This document shows positions 10,665-23,060 of a stretch of 64,000 bases of DNA, one piece after another. A program made the position numbers and the translations under genes. The notes beneath the pieces were generated by a model, which was not told where the DNA came from, made no database searches, and was given only the letters and a program-made list of their open reading frames with translations. Each line of letters opens with the position of its first letter. The stretch's first letter is position 1. Source of the stretch: Welwitschia mirabilis (Eukaryota; Gnetophyta; Gnetopsida; Welwitschiales). The stretch lies in the NCBI GenBank assembly GCA_051453625.1, contig JBOZIK010000001.1, forward strand, positions 5,481,794 through 5,545,793. Direction: 5' to 3'.

Positions 10665-12483
10665 TGTTTACATGACAAAATTAACATTCTAAGCAAGTAA
10701 AATACATGAATTTAGCATAAGGAAAAACATTAAAACACATAGTTTTATGACATATTAATGTTTTTTTTTCTTTTTGTTACTTCTATATAAAATTATGTAC
10801 TTCCTTTAACATAAGTAGATATAACATGCTCTTCAAGAAAAATGTGCACAAATAAACCCTCTTTTAACATCAAACATTAGCACCATGAGCTAAGACTACT
10901 AGCGGTGCCATCCTTTTGAGGTAGATCATTGTAAAAATCATGATCCTAGGTTGTGTTAGAGTATTAAATACATTACACTTAAGTTACAAGTTAAAATTAA
11001 TTCAAAATGAATATTCAAAACTAATAACACATGGTGGAAATGCAAGATGATATGTCGTAGTGATTTGTGGTGTAACAAGAATGATCATAATGAAGAAACA
11101 TAACATGATATCCATTGGCAGCATTACTAGTAGTTAGAGAATAGGTCATAATTATGTTTGCATAAGAAAATAAAACAATCTTTTCTTGTGGCTATATGCT
11201 AAATGTTTATAACTTTTCCCTTAAGTAACTATCAAATGTAATCCCTCTTATGTAACTGCCTACTAACCTCACCTAATTTAATCTTGATGAAGCTATTCCA
11301 AGCCTTCCCTCATCTATAAAAGTACTTGATAGCCCATTATGAATATTTTTTTTATTAACTCAAAATGGGAAATACTTTGAGGCTAAGATGTCATGGCGTT
11401 ATAATCATCTTTCTTTGGAGAAGAATGATTTAAGGCTAGTTAAGGAGTTCTTCTTCTTCTTCATCTCCTCCATTTGATGTAATATATGATTTATTTCGGT
11501 TTTAATAAAAGAATTGATTCAAACACTTTCATTATTAAAGTACAATTTGTANNNNNNNNNNNNNNNNNNNNNNNNNNNNNNNNNNNNNNNNNNNNNNNNN
11601 NNNNNNNNNNNNNNNNNNNNNNNNNNNNNNNNNNNNNNNNNNNNNNNNNNNNNNNNNNNNNNNNNNNNNNNNNNNNNNNNNNNNNNNNNNNNNNNNNNNN
11701 NNNNNNNNNNNNNNNNNNNNNNNNNNNNNNNNNNNNNNNNNNNNNNNNNNNNNNNNNNNNNNNNNNNNNNNNNNNNNNNNNNNNNNNNNNNNNNNNNNNN
11801 NNNNNNNNNNNNNNNNNNNNNNNNNNNNNNNNNNNNNNNNNNNNNNNNNNNNNNNNNNNNNNNNNNNNNNNNNNNNNNNNNNNNNNNNNNNNNNNNNNNN
11901 NNNNNNNNNNNNNNNNNNNNNNNNNNNNNNNNNNNNNNNNNNNNNNNNNNNNNNNNNNNNNNNNNNNNNNNNNNNNNNNNNNNNNNNNNNNGTTTTAATA
12001 AAAGAATTGATTCAAACACTTTCATTATTAAAGTACAATTTGTATTAGCAATATTTAGGTAGGACCATTTCTAAAATTATTTTAAATTCTTTCATTATTA
12101 GTGCACATTCATTTGGCATTAGTAACATTTAGGTAAGGCTAATTCTAAGTTGGTTTCATTCTTTCATTGTTATTGCATAATAAGTTGACATTAATAATTT
12201 TTAAATGAAGCTTACTTAATTATTAAGTACAAGATATGGGACTCATTAGAGTAGAAATGGAGAGATGGGTAAATCAATTAGATCCTTGGATCATTTTTCT
12301 TCCCTTATGTTATCAATCAAAGATTACTTTCATTCTCAACATTTTCTTTTCTTTTCTTTGAGCTTTTTGTTGCAAGTTAGAATTTCATGTCTTTTAATTA
12401 TGTTACCTTATATATCCCTATGAAAGAATGATAATTAAGTGAAAAATTAGTTTAAAATCTAGATTGCTACAAATCTATGATCA
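10665..12483 (+). repeat. 3' LTR of the Athila-like element
   Basis: Starts TGTTTACATGACAAAAT. It contains a 440-N gap flanked by an exact 53-bp duplication. Removing the gap and one copy leaves about 1326 bases, nearly the length of the 5' LTR (1319), so the gap probably holds nothing real. Confidence 0.75.
11552..11991. other. assembly gap (440 N), probably artefactual
   Basis: Flanked by identical 53-bp sequences at 11,499-11,551 and 11,992-12,044, as expected when overlapping contig ends are not merged. Confidence 0.9.
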
Positions 12484-12488
12484 ATAGC

Positions 12489-13403
12489 ATTAGTAGAAGA
12501 AATGAAATGTCTGTTAAACATATCATTATTTATGACCTTTTAGTGTTTGAGGTATTGATTTCATTGGACCATTTCCACCCTCCTTTAGTAATTTTTACAT
12601 TTTTATTTATGTGGATTATGTTTTTAAATGAGTAGAAGCTAAATCTTGTAAAAATTATGATGCTAATGCTATTGTTATATTTATGAAATATTATGTTATA
12701 TCGCATTTTGATCATCCTAAGATAATCACTAGTGATCAAGTGATCCATTTTTGCAATAAAATCTTTAGAAACCTTATTCTTAAATGTGATATCACTTATA
12801 TAGTAAGTACTTATCATTCTCAAATTAATAATTAAGCTAAAGTAACTAATCATGAGCTTATTAGAATTCTTTGAAAAATAGTTAGTTTTAATAGAAAATA
12901 TTGGTTACTAAAATTATTTGATGTGCTAGGGAATTATGGTATTAGTTTTAAAACTCCCATTAACATGAATCCTTTCAAACTTATTTATGATAAATAATGT
13001 CTACTTCCTATTAAGATATAACATCAAGATTTTGATGCTATTTATAAAATTAATCTTGATTTTAAAAATGTGTCAATAATAGATTAGGTCAATTGAATAA
13101 AATAGATGAAATAAAATTAAGTACTTATGATAATCAGGTTCTTGCTAAAAATAAATGAAATATTATCATGATCAAATCATTCTTAGAAAAACATTCCATA
13201 TAGGCAATAATTTTTTACTTTTTAATTCTTATTTTTATTTATTTTCTAGAAATATAAAATCTAAATGGGAAGGTTCCTTTGTTTTTATTCTTCTATTCCT
13301 TTTTAGGACTATTAATATTTCAAATCCTAAAAGTGGTAATGTTCAATTTTTAAATGGATCTAAGCTCAAGTTATTTAATGATAAAAATTTAAGTGGGTTT
13401 TAG
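12489..13403 (+). pseudogene. Ty3/gypsy integrase core and C-terminal domain (second part)
   Basis: Resumes the polyprotein broken at 1033. SISRRNEM is followed by decayed catalytic-core sequence (SLDHFHPP for the usual GPFPPS box, then a degraded D-D-E region) up to about 13,100. The last 83 codons are open (13,155-13,403): YYHDQIILRK, KSKWEGSFVFI and NPKSGNVQFLNGSKLKLF match the gypsy integrase C-terminal domain (KSRW.GPF and FKVNGHRLK boxes). Integrase would insert the cDNA; this copy is dead. Confidence 0.8.
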
Positions 13404-14277
13404 ATCTATTTTGATTTATCTTTTACATGTAAATTTAATAAAATATAAAAGACCAAAACTTAGAAATGTTAAAGTTTCTTTCTTTTTCTTAAAATTTTTA
13501 AAAATAGTATTAATTTTTTGGATAATGAAATAAGAGTTAGAGGTCTCCTTTGGTCATATTCAGAAGGGCTTTAAGCTTTGCAAAGGACCTACTTCTATTT
13601 ATTTTTTAAAAATTATTAATGCTAAAATATTTCACCTTTCTTTTTAAATTTTATTTTTTACCTATCTTATTATAGCTAAGCTCGGTATTTTTCACCAAAA
13701 ATCTTAAATTTTAATTTAAGTTAGGGGGTATAACTAGTTATTTTCTAAATTTTAAATCTCCATCTTTGTCAATATTTTGTATTTAATGATTAACCAATTT
13801 TTATATGATAGAGTATGTATTTCACATGTGAAATCTATGAGATTCATTGTCTTATGTAACATTTTTTCTTTTCTTTTTGCATTTGAATAAAACTTAATAA
13901 AATTTTAGCTTTAATTTTTCTTAGGTAAAATGTTAAAGTTTCTAATATGTCTATATTTATTTATTATTTCCTATGATATAAATACATTATTATCCTTTTA
14001 TTATTATTGATAACAGTATTTTATATGTTTTATTATTCATAGGATTAACATTCAGATCCATAATCATCCACTTGAGCTACATACATCTTAATTATTAATC
14101 CACAAGGTTTATTACATGATGTAGTTCCATATCATTAGGTAAATGATGAATGTCATTATATTTTCTAATAATAGGTCTAATACCACATCTTGTGAATGAA
14201 CCTCTTGATTATTAGTAGGCTTCATTCCTCTTATCATTATCATTCACATAAGACATATAAGAAGACTAGATGGGGGG
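13404..14277 (+). other. 3' spacer of the outer gypsy element with two polypurine tracts
   Basis: No coding signal. AAGTTAGGGGGTA (about 13,718-13,730) and ACTAGATGGGGGGTG (about 14,265-14,279) both look like gypsy polypurine tracts. The second is directly followed by TGTAATAAAG, a plausible LTR start. Confidence 0.5.
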
Positions 14278-17200
14278 TGTAATAAAGCTTGAATTTGGGA
14301 CAAAATAACATTTTTATAATTAATATTTTACATTACTTTTTGAACTCTAATACTATATTTAGAGGTATTTTATAATTTTCAAGTGACAAGTATCTTGGAT
14401 ATTCATTGATATTAAAATGATGCATTATGATCCATTTTGAGGCTCTTCATGACACTTGCAATTGGAAGATGGAGACTAAGGTAAAAAATGTGGACCATGG
14501 ACAATTACTTCAACATAGAAGCTCTATAGATGATTCATAGTTCATTCTTCATCATCCTATATCATGCTCTTACTGATGTGATATTTCTAACTTGCTTTGA
14601 CACTACGTTCATGACATTAAATGAGACCAGATCCTTTCAGGACATTACTACCTTGGAAAGTTACATTTTAAAAGCCATAATCTATTTATTTATAATCATT
14701 TTTTAGTTCAATTTGATAAATTTATGTACTATAAGCCTTAAAGGATAAAATTAGATTAACTTTTATTTTTGGATTTTTTTTAAGTTATATGTAAAACTAA
14801 CCATGATATTATAGCAATAATTCTAAGAGTAAAATGGTGTTATAGTGCCATGTGATAGTTCTACCAAATGAGCCATGAATTGGATGTGAATTTATGGTGA
14901 TTTGGCAAATCATTAACCTTCAACCAACCGAGAGTACTTATAAAGACTTCACTCAGTGCATATACTAATAACACATCATTATCATATTGTTATTATGCCA
15001 TTTTTATGCTAATTTTACCATTCTAAAGCATTAGAAGGAAATTGTTTTCATCATTTTTCTTCATTTTCAAATTTATCTTCTCTGTATATCAATTTTAAAA
15101 ATGTTTTAAATTTCTCATTCATATCTTTTATTATTATACAAGTCCATTTTCAGCCTCTTAACTCTTTTAAATTTTGTTTTACATCATCGTTTCTCCCATT
15201 TCCATCCATCTGGAGGGCATTATAAGAATGGTAAATTACACATTATTAGGTGGTATACAAAGTAGAGAAAGTGTATAAGAAATTAAATGGAAGACTAATT
15301 GAAAGAACTATACATTCATCTAAAATTAATAAGTGTTCTTTTTATTTATTTTTTTCATGCTTTTAGTTACTTGATTTATTCATTTATATCATAATGTTCT
15401 TTCATTATAATTAAATGTTTTATAGCTTGTAACATAAATAGTGTTAATTAAATTATAGAACAATTAGTACCTTTTACAACAATATAAGTTTTTGTATGTT
15501 CAATCACTCTTTATTAAAATAAATCATTTGTTTTATTATTCTTCTCTCTTCTTTCCTCCATTATTTTTACTTTCTAATACATTTCTTACAATTCCATATT
15601 TCTTCTAAGATAATTAATATTGAATTTCTATTTTCTCTTCTTAACTAGTAGTATAATGATCTGTAAATATGTTATTTATGTTTTTCTAAGATTAAAATTA
15701 TTTCTTTTTATAATAATTCTTCTCTCTTCTTTCTTCTTACTTAAAATTGAGGTAGAATAGTTAATGTTAGTGCTTGTTTTGGCTATAACATTTTCTCTAA
15801 AACTCCAATGGTTATGAAAGTTTATCAGTACTCTCTCATAATTTATAAAATTTCTTTTTTAAAGTGTTAAAATTCAAATTCAGCCTTTGAAACTATATTT
15901 TTCGCCATTTTCACTCATAGTTGCAATTTTACTTAGAAAAATGTATGAACTATCAAATATTTTTCTTTTTTTAAATTTTGCATTGTGATTTTCTCAGACA
16001 TTTTTAATTTATTTTTAAAAATTCAGGATTTTAATTTTTATTAAATTTTTAGTACTTGTATAATATGAAATTTAATTTTCTCAAGTATTATAATTTACTT
16101 AATCTTCTCAGCTAAATAGAGTCAACTATAATTTTTTACAGTTTTTCTAAATGAACTATTTTCTATCAATTATAATTGATTCTACTTAATCCTAAATATT
16201 TAGTTTTAGAAACTTGTTTTATGGTATATTTTGAGTATTTGGAAGGCTATGAGATTTTTTAACCCTATTATTCAAATTTTCTCTCTTCCTTTTCTCTCTC
16301 TTCTTCATTTCTTCTCTTTATATTAGTCAAAATAGCTTGAAGTTAATTATACTACTTTAATTTATTAGTCAAAATAGCTTGAAGTTAACTATACTACTTT
16401 AATTTAGTGAACACTCCTATACTATTTTTTATCAATTTCCTATTGATTTGAATCCTAATTTTGATGTTCTAATGCTTTTATATTTTATTTTATGCTTAGT
16501 AAAAAGTTATATTTCAAGTTAATCATATCATAATTTAGTAAAAATCTTATTATTATCAAACATTTTGTCTAGTCTTTGAATAATGTAGCTTTGTAAGTGT
16601 TATATTTTGATTCTAAATTGATATACATTTTACAAAAAATGGAAGATGATGTTTGAATTAGATAATTACATTAATTTGATATAAATTCAAGTAGTCTTAA
16701 GTAAAAATATTTTTATATATAAAATAAATGATAAATTTAACTATTTAAAATTCTTTCCTTATTCATGTGAATTGTAAATGATCTTTAGAATCTTGTGAAT
16801 GTTCATAATTTTTTTATTAGAATGAAAAATTAAGCTTTCATTATTGTTTAAAAATGAAGTTCCAATACTATAATTAAAAACAGAGAATATAGGATAAAAT
16901 TAGAACTATAAACCAATGCCAGAAGAGTTTGCTGGATAATGCAAGGCATAACTAGCTAAATAGTAGAAAAGTAGCAAGGATTTAATCTTCCTCCTTATGA
17001 TGGCTATGATCCTACTACATTACAACACCTCATGATTATGAAGATCTATCTTTAAAACACATTAATCAATCTAAATCCTTTGATTATATCAACAGGTGCT
17101 CACTTTACTGGAGATACTTTTCTAAGACTTCTTCTAGATATCTATGGTCATGATCTAAGATTAAATAGGGATATGATATAGAACCATTTCTATCCTATAG

Positions 17201-17599
17201 ATTAAACAAAATAAAACTTAAAGCTATGAAGGAGGACCAAATTGAAACAAATCTAATATCCCTAAGTCTCAGCTAGATATTTGCATTTGATCAAATGGTC
17301 CATGTTAGGTAATTTAGTAACCCTTAAGAAAGGGATCCAAGCTTAAATACTTGTTCTTAATTTTTTTGTGCAAGAATTATGGATATATCCCCATTTGATG
17401 ATACAAAATTTGATTCTTTTTCATGTTTTTAATTATCTTAATAGAGGAAAGTTTGAAATTTAGCTAATTTTTTATTTCATTCATTATGTTTTGAGACTTG
17501 ATGTCAATTTTCCTTAATATTTTTACATTCCTGCCTTACCAAATGAAATAAATGCAAGCTAAAATAATACATTTAATGATGTTATGTTGATTAGACCAA
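14278..17599. other. AT-rich stretch; probable 3' LTR of the outer gypsy at its left end
   Basis: The first part probably is the gypsy 3' LTR, but its partner is outside the window and its end cannot be placed. The rest is AT-rich with pyrimidine blocks (TTCTCTCTTCTTTC-like near 15,540, 15,720 and 16,280) and no domain that I recognise. Confidence 0.4.
16322..16405 (+). repeat. 42-bp tandem duplication
   Basis: Two head-to-tail copies beginning ATTAGTCAAAATAGCTTG, differing at one base (TTAATTAT against TTAACTAT). Confidence 0.9.
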
Positions 17600-17739
17600 T
17601 ATTTGAACCTATGCTTTATCTAGTACAACAAAACTATCCAATTGGCTAAAGAATGTCTAATATGGACTAAATTAAAAGTTGAAGAAAGGATACTAAATCT
17701 TCCTTAGCATTTAAAAAAAAAAATATTATTTCAAGATTC

Positions 17740-18330
17740 TTCTACCAAACCATAGAGGTAGTAGTCAGGGTCTATTTAGATTTCTACTTTGCTTAGTCTA
17801 TTTTTGGTATTGATACTATTTTTGTAGATGAGCCAAGCAATGAAAGAGTGCTTAGGGGTAATAAATTTGTTTTGACCAAGAGGATACCATTTAACTTTGA
17901 GGTCTTACTCTCTCAGCTAAGCATAAGTAGAGAAGGTAGAGAATGGATCTCTCTTTGCTTTTCATTCTATAGCATCTATTGTAAGGCATATGCAGGTACT
18001 TGCCTGTGATTCAAGTTTCAATACCTTTTTGATAACCCAAGAGTGCTTTTCTTCTCTTGATATTGTCAATCACTTTTATCTTTAAAATAATGCTTACGGC
18101 ACCATTTAATCCATAGGTTATCTTTTTTGAGCATCAAGTTACATAGTTCAGTAATGAATAATGCTTTATTCATTAAGGTGGAATTGATCAGACCTAGACT
18201 TCCTTCTTTTTTTGATTTCTCCAAATAGTACCAAGCTATTGGGGCTTTTTTAGTTTGTTTATGAGATCTAGTCCAAAGAAATTTTTTACAAAGAAAGTCA
18301 ATTTTAGAGATAATATTCTTGAGCAAGATG
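17740..18330 (-). pseudogene. LINE ORF2, C-terminal region
   Basis: The 86-codon stretch at 18,066-18,326 reads KIDFLCKKFLWTRSH, APIAWYYLEKSKKEGSLG and NKALFITELCNLMLKKD, the typical region after RT in plant LINEs (consensus FLWSG, APIAW, GGLGL, NKALL). Below 18,000 the frame decays into FIAWLIYKNSI, the start of the zf-RVT domain. This domain is thought to help bind the LINE RNA. The reading direction fits the RT that lies to the right. Confidence 0.8.
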
Positions 18331-19620
18331 AAATCTCTACTTTAAAAGGAGCTCAAGCTTTAGAGAACTACTTTTATCAGAACTAGTCTCCCTGCATAAG
18401 AGAGGAATTTATTGGTCTAAGATGTTATACACTCTATAATCCACAAAATGATGGGAAGGCAGTCAAATATGGAAAGATTCTTAGATTTTAGAGGTACTTC
18501 TAGATATCTAATAAGGAGACTACCTTCTAAAACTAGGACATGAAGGAAACATTCTTTTTAACCTTAAGAGATGTCTTTAAAAAAGGTCTAACTTTTGGTC
18601 AAGTTGGATTCAAGGCCTAAGACTTTTGAAAAATGCTTTAAAATTTGTTTCATCCATTGAATAAAGATGTCATCTACTTTATAGAAAAAAAAAGGTCATC
18701 TTCATAACACAAGTGAGAAATATGAAGCCTCTAGGATTTTGGATAGAAGTGGAATAGAGTTTTCTAGGTCATTTATCTTAGTCCTCTAGACAATTATTCT
18801 ATTAGTAGGGAGAAAAGATAGGGAGACAGAGGGTCTCCTTACCTAAGACCTCTTTTCCTTGGAAAATATCCTGATAATTCATCATTTAGAAGAATTAAAA
18901 AATGAGAAGTAGTGGTACAAGCCAAAATCCACTTTATTACCTTAAACAAAAAGAGCAACCCTTCCAAAAGGTCTTTGAGGAATTACCATGATTCTAAATC
19001 ATAATATTTTCTAAGGTCTACCTTGAGAACACGTCTTGAACTTATATGCTTTATTTCATAATGGTAGACAAGCTCTTAAGCTAGCAAGATATTATGGATA
19101 ATACTTCTTTGAGGAATAAAGGTTCCTTAAGTGTCTCCCACTATAGGGATAAGGACATATTTAATTATTTGGGATATAATGTTGGTGATGGCTTTGTATA
19201 AATTATTGTAGTAGGCAATTGATCTAAAATTAATAGTTGTATTAGGGCAAATAATTTTTAGAATCAGAACAATAGCTATGAAATTTACACCTTTAGCCAT
19301 GTTAAAGTCATGAAAAAATTGCTTAGTGACTTTAAAAACATCTTTCCTTATTAAATTCCAAGATTATTTGAAAAATTTTGTAGACAGCCCATTAGGTCAT
19401 GGTGCTTTATCATCATCTATCATCAAAAAAGCTTTTTTAATTTTCTTAGAGGCACTAGCATTCAAGATTGAGAGATTTAGTTTATTTACTTTCCCCTCAG
19501 TGCTTAGGAAATTCTGAAAATGTGAGATGATTTCTTGCTTCACATTGGTTGGTTAACCTAAGAGAATACCATTATCATTTCCAATGGATTTAATTGAGGA
19601 TATATGCCTTCTTTGTTTGA
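18331..19620 (-). pseudogene. LINE ORF2, reverse transcriptase domain
   Basis: Boxes in order on the minus strand: APWPNGLSTKFFK, AIVLILKIIRP, YNNLYKAITNII, GTFIPQRSIIHNILLA, VLKVDLRKYYD, GDPLSPYLFSLL (about 18,820-18,840) and ISHLCYEDDLFFF (about 18,695-18,715). The catalytic YADD box reads YEDD, with both aspartates kept. Stops occur inside several boxes (for example R-stop-GDPLSP from RQGDPLSP). RT would copy LINE RNA at the target site. The spacing is normal for plant L1 elements. Confidence 0.85.
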
Positions 19621-20210
19621 TATAGGTATGAAAATAGGCTAAGTTCAGGTCTCCTTCTTGAACTCATTTGATCTTGGCTCTCTACTTTTTAAGAAGGAAT
19701 TCTTAATTTAGGATATTCTTATATTGAACAGTAAGGTTTCATTCTTTTTCTATTATCTTTATATCTTCTTGAGAGATTTCCAGTTGAAGTTGGATGGTTG
19801 AAAGCTTAGCTTTTGTACTTTTTACTTTTTGAAATAATCCTCTATTAATATGTCGATATTTTTCCTTCAAGGCCTTTTTGATGTTATTAAACTTTTTTTG
19901 AAGATCATCGAAAGAGGTACAAAAACATGAAGAAATTAGTTTACACGAATGATACTAAAAAATTTTTCATCTCTACATTAAAACTTGTAAAAACAAAATG
20001 GTGGATTATTTTTAATGGCTTTAATGCATTTTAAAATTAAAGAAGAATGATCAGATAAGCCTAGAGTAAGGACTTCAGCATAAGAATGGGGAAAAAATTT
20101 GATTCACTTATCATTAGAAGGAACTCTATCCATCTTTCGTGCCTATCAGACCAAGTGTAGATGGAGTCTATAGTCTTTAGATCATATAAAAATGTGATTT
20201 TAAATAGGTT

Positions 20211-20480
20211 CTAAAGATCTTCTATTTCTCTATTACCTACTAAACTTCCATTAATTTTTTCTACATGATTTGCTATACAATTAAAATATCCTAATAGGGC
20301 ACAAGGGGGAGCATAGGTTGTGTTACAAATGCTGATAATATCATTATGAAGTAGTTTTATTTCTTTTATAGTGTTAAAACCATAAATTAAGGATAGGTAA
20401 AAAATTCTACTTTTAAGCATAACTTCATAGTGAATAATTTGAAGGAAAGTGAAAAATACTTTAACTTTAACTATGATGGG
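20211..20480 (-). pseudogene. LINE ORF2, endonuclease domain (fragment)
   Basis: The minus strand gives FYLSLIYGFNTIKEIKLLHN and LLGYFNCIANHVEKINGS. These match the plant LINE endonuclease boxes VVYGFN, RxxLW and LGDFN, with the catalytic D of GDFN changed to Y. Upstream, NGRILILWNP matches the preceding box. Between this domain and RT (19,620-20,210) the frame is heavily broken. Confidence 0.75.
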
Positions 20481-20870
20481 ATTCCATAATATTAAAATTC
20501 TACCATTAAAGGACTGGGAGAAATTATATGCATACCTTCAGGATGGGTTTGGCATATAGTTTCTTGCTATCTTCTGAACTCGCTTCAGATGAACCTTTGT
20601 TTCTATCACTCCAATAAGATAAATTCTCAGCTTGAAGATCAACAGTTTGACTTTCTACTACTTTTTTGGGCCATTTAGGCCCCTTATGTTTTAGGCTGTA
20701 ACTTGCATTATCCAAGGTTATTATCCCCTATCCCTTTGCCTTTGCCTCTTCTTAACTTCTTTTGCATTGATGGTGTGATTGTGTTCTTAGGATTAATAGA
20801 CTTTTGTAGAATGCTGGACTCATCTATTTCTTGTTCTAAGCATAAGACATTAAAAACTTACTTCTTCTTA
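20481..20870 (-). pseudogene. LINE ORF1 tail or ORF1-ORF2 junction
   Basis: The minus strand reads LRRGKGKGIGDNN and an acidic/serine-rich stretch (SSEASSEDSKKLYAKPIL). This basic-then-serine-rich sequence lies just before the endonuclease, where plant LINEs have the ORF1 C terminus. The family was not recognised beyond its position. Confidence 0.45.
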
Positions 20871-21703
20871 TTTTATTACATTTCCTATTTTACATTTCTA
20901 AAATTATGCTTTTACACATGTAGTTTTTATAATTATCATAAGTCATGTATGTTTAATTAATTATATGTCACATAAGAGAAATTATTGTTTTATCATAAAA
21001 AGTAATAGTTTAATAAAGCAATGTTAATATTTTCATATGGATTCATGTCAAGTATTCTATTAGTTCGGTATAGTTCTTCCACTCTATTTGCAATTTGACT
21101 TAGAAGATTTCTTTATGGTACAATTTGAACCTTTTATACCTAATTTTTTTACCCTATGTTAGATTATCATGTTAAGTATATGTTTATTTTATGAAGTCTT
21201 AGAGCGTGATCTCCTTATTTTAAAAATTAAGGTTTTATTTTGTTCAATAAGCCACCTTTACTCTAATGATATCCTATAATTCCTAAATATAAACTCAAAT
21301 TATCAAGCCATGATGTCTCAGGCATGGAGACATAATCTATTTATCATATGAGTATTGGTGAACTTAACAGTTACTTTCATTCATTATAACCCGTCATGAA
21401 GATATAAAGTAAAGACAAGTGTATTTAATATCTATAACATGAAAGAAACTATAACTATTAAGTTAACTTTAAAGAATTCACTTACTAGTGATAGAACTTG
21501 GTAATGCATTATCATCTAAGGATTAAAAGTACCATGTTAACATGCATTAGAAATTGAAGAATGAACAACTACTTTTGTATTAAGATAAGACATATTTTCA
21601 TTTAAGGATTAAAAGTACTGTGTTAACATGCATTATAAATTGAAGAATGAAAAATGTATTGTCATATTAAATCTAGAAAATACATTAAATCAAAGGAGGA
21701 AAA
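20871..21703. other. AT-rich spacer with a spaced direct repeat and a polypurine tract
   Basis: No coding signal. Two 48-bp copies (21,517-21,564 and 21,603-21,650) begin TAAGGATTAAAAGTAC. AAAGGAGGAAAA just before 21,704 resembles a gypsy polypurine tract. Confidence 0.5.
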
Positions 21704-23060
21704 TGTCACATCCATATTTTTCTAAGGCTAGAAAACCTTCGTAGACACTTTGATAAATAATTAAATAATGGGTTAGTTTCTATATATATAATTGTAAAAG
21801 TAGTGATATTTAAACTAAGTATTGCATGAATACTTATTTTGAAAATAATCGAAAGATTAAAAAATAGTTCTTACTTTTAGAAATTTATTTGGAAGATTGA
21901 ATTAATTATGGAATTTACTGTTAGTTATGCATGTGTTTTATTCTTATAATTTAAAAGTAGAATATTTGATCTATTTTGGAAATTAACTACAACTTTGATA
22001 TAGATCTCTCTTAATTATATTTTACTCATGCAAAAGTAACTATATGTGATCTAAAATATTTTCTCTTATTATCTATCCCATGTAGTTAAATTTATTTATC
22101 ATATGATGTTATATTATTATTTACACTTAGTGGTCATGCTTGGAAAGGATGGGTTATGGAAACCTAAACTATTTGTAGAACTTAAGGCTTACCATTAGTT
22201 TTACTGTTAGTCCTTTTTTATAAATACCTAAGTTCCTCAGTCATTAAAGTCATAGATACATACCTTGTAAATTATACTCATGTGAAGCTTAGATATAACT
22301 AGGAGTACTTTGGAGTTTTAGCAAAGAATAGGTATGGTTCCCAAACTTTATCTTGTAAAAGTTTACATAGTTTTAATCTTATACTTTCATGATTTGAATT
22401 TCATATGTGTTATTTTGCTCTCTGTTAAAATTGTTTTACTAGAAATGATTATGTTGCAAGCTTTGTTAAATGCCATGTGAAAGTTAAATTCAGAGTCTGT
22501 GTGTCTTACCTTTATGTATATTCCTTGTGTCATACTTCTTATAATCTTATCCATTTGGATAACCTAAATTGGGTAAATCCTTATTATTTACTTATTCTAA
22601 AACATCTGTGAATGACTTATGTTATCGTTGATCATGAGTGGATGTTAAATAAGAAAAGGTAACTAGTTGTTCATTTTCTAGGGAATAATACTCTCTGTTG
22701 TGAGTCCTGAGGTCATAAGACTGAACTTCTAGCAAAGAAAAAAAAAAAGAGATCCAATTACCATTTTATTCCTTCTAGATATGTGCAACTAGATTTCTTA
22801 ATTATGTTGTGAATGAATAGTAAAGAAGATAATACTAATTGATGAGAAGTCTTGATCATGATTTCCTTATAATGTAATCCTTTACCTTATTGGAAACCAT
22901 TTTTTCCTATCTATTCCTTGTCATGAATCATACTAGGGACTATGATGGTTATAGTTCTCACATCATACATCTATGTCTAGGATATGATGCAAAAGAAGAA
23001 TCCCAAGAGTTCACTACCAGAGCTAGTTATCATCTACTAGTTTATTTTAATTATTTACAT
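21704..23060 (+). repeat. probable LTR of a Del/Tekay-like gypsy element
   Basis: TGTCACATCC directly after a polypurine tract is a common LTR start in plant Del/Tekay-type gypsy elements. A TATA box (TATAAATA, 22,219-22,226) follows about 515 bases in, with short pyrimidine-rich sequence after it, as in an LTR promoter. The right end is not defined, and no pol sequence is seen to its left, so it may be a solo or truncated LTR. Confidence 0.45.
22219..22226 (+). promoter_or_regulatory. TATA box of the probable LTR
   Basis: TATAAATA within the region assigned as LTR. Its role is inferred from position. Confidence 0.4.

Larger units (their letters stand above)
1034..12483 (+). mobile_element. 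Athila-like LTR retrotransposon, non-autonomous remnant, inserted in a gypsy integrase
   Basis: The two LTRs (1034-2352 and 10,665-12,483) share the start TTTACATG followed by CAAAATTAACATTCTAAG, and similar ends. A decayed Athila-type primer site follows the left LTR, and a short purine-rich stretch (AGTTAGAAGGTG) precedes the right one. The flanks TAAGC (1029-1033) and ATAGC (12,484-12,488) may be the 5-bp target duplication, with two differences. Only about 3.6 kb of its own internal DNA remains once the nested copia element is removed. No RT or integrase was recognised in it, so it looks like a non-autonomous (LARD or TR-GAG-like) or deleted copy. Confidence 0.75.
17600..20870 (-). mobile_element. 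LINE (L1-type non-LTR retrotransposon), minus strand
   Basis: On the minus strand, from high to low coordinates: the tail of an ORF1-like region, an apurinic-type endonuclease, a full set of RT boxes, and the C-terminal region with the start of the zf-RVT domain. The 3' end is not marked by a poly(A) tail (poly-T on the plus strand), so the element seems truncated or eroded near 17,600. Numerous stops and shifts show it is dead. Confidence 0.8.

Noticed and set aside
11486-12062. ORFs of 168-182 codons on both strands
   Set aside because: Gap artefacts inside the Athila-like 3' LTR.
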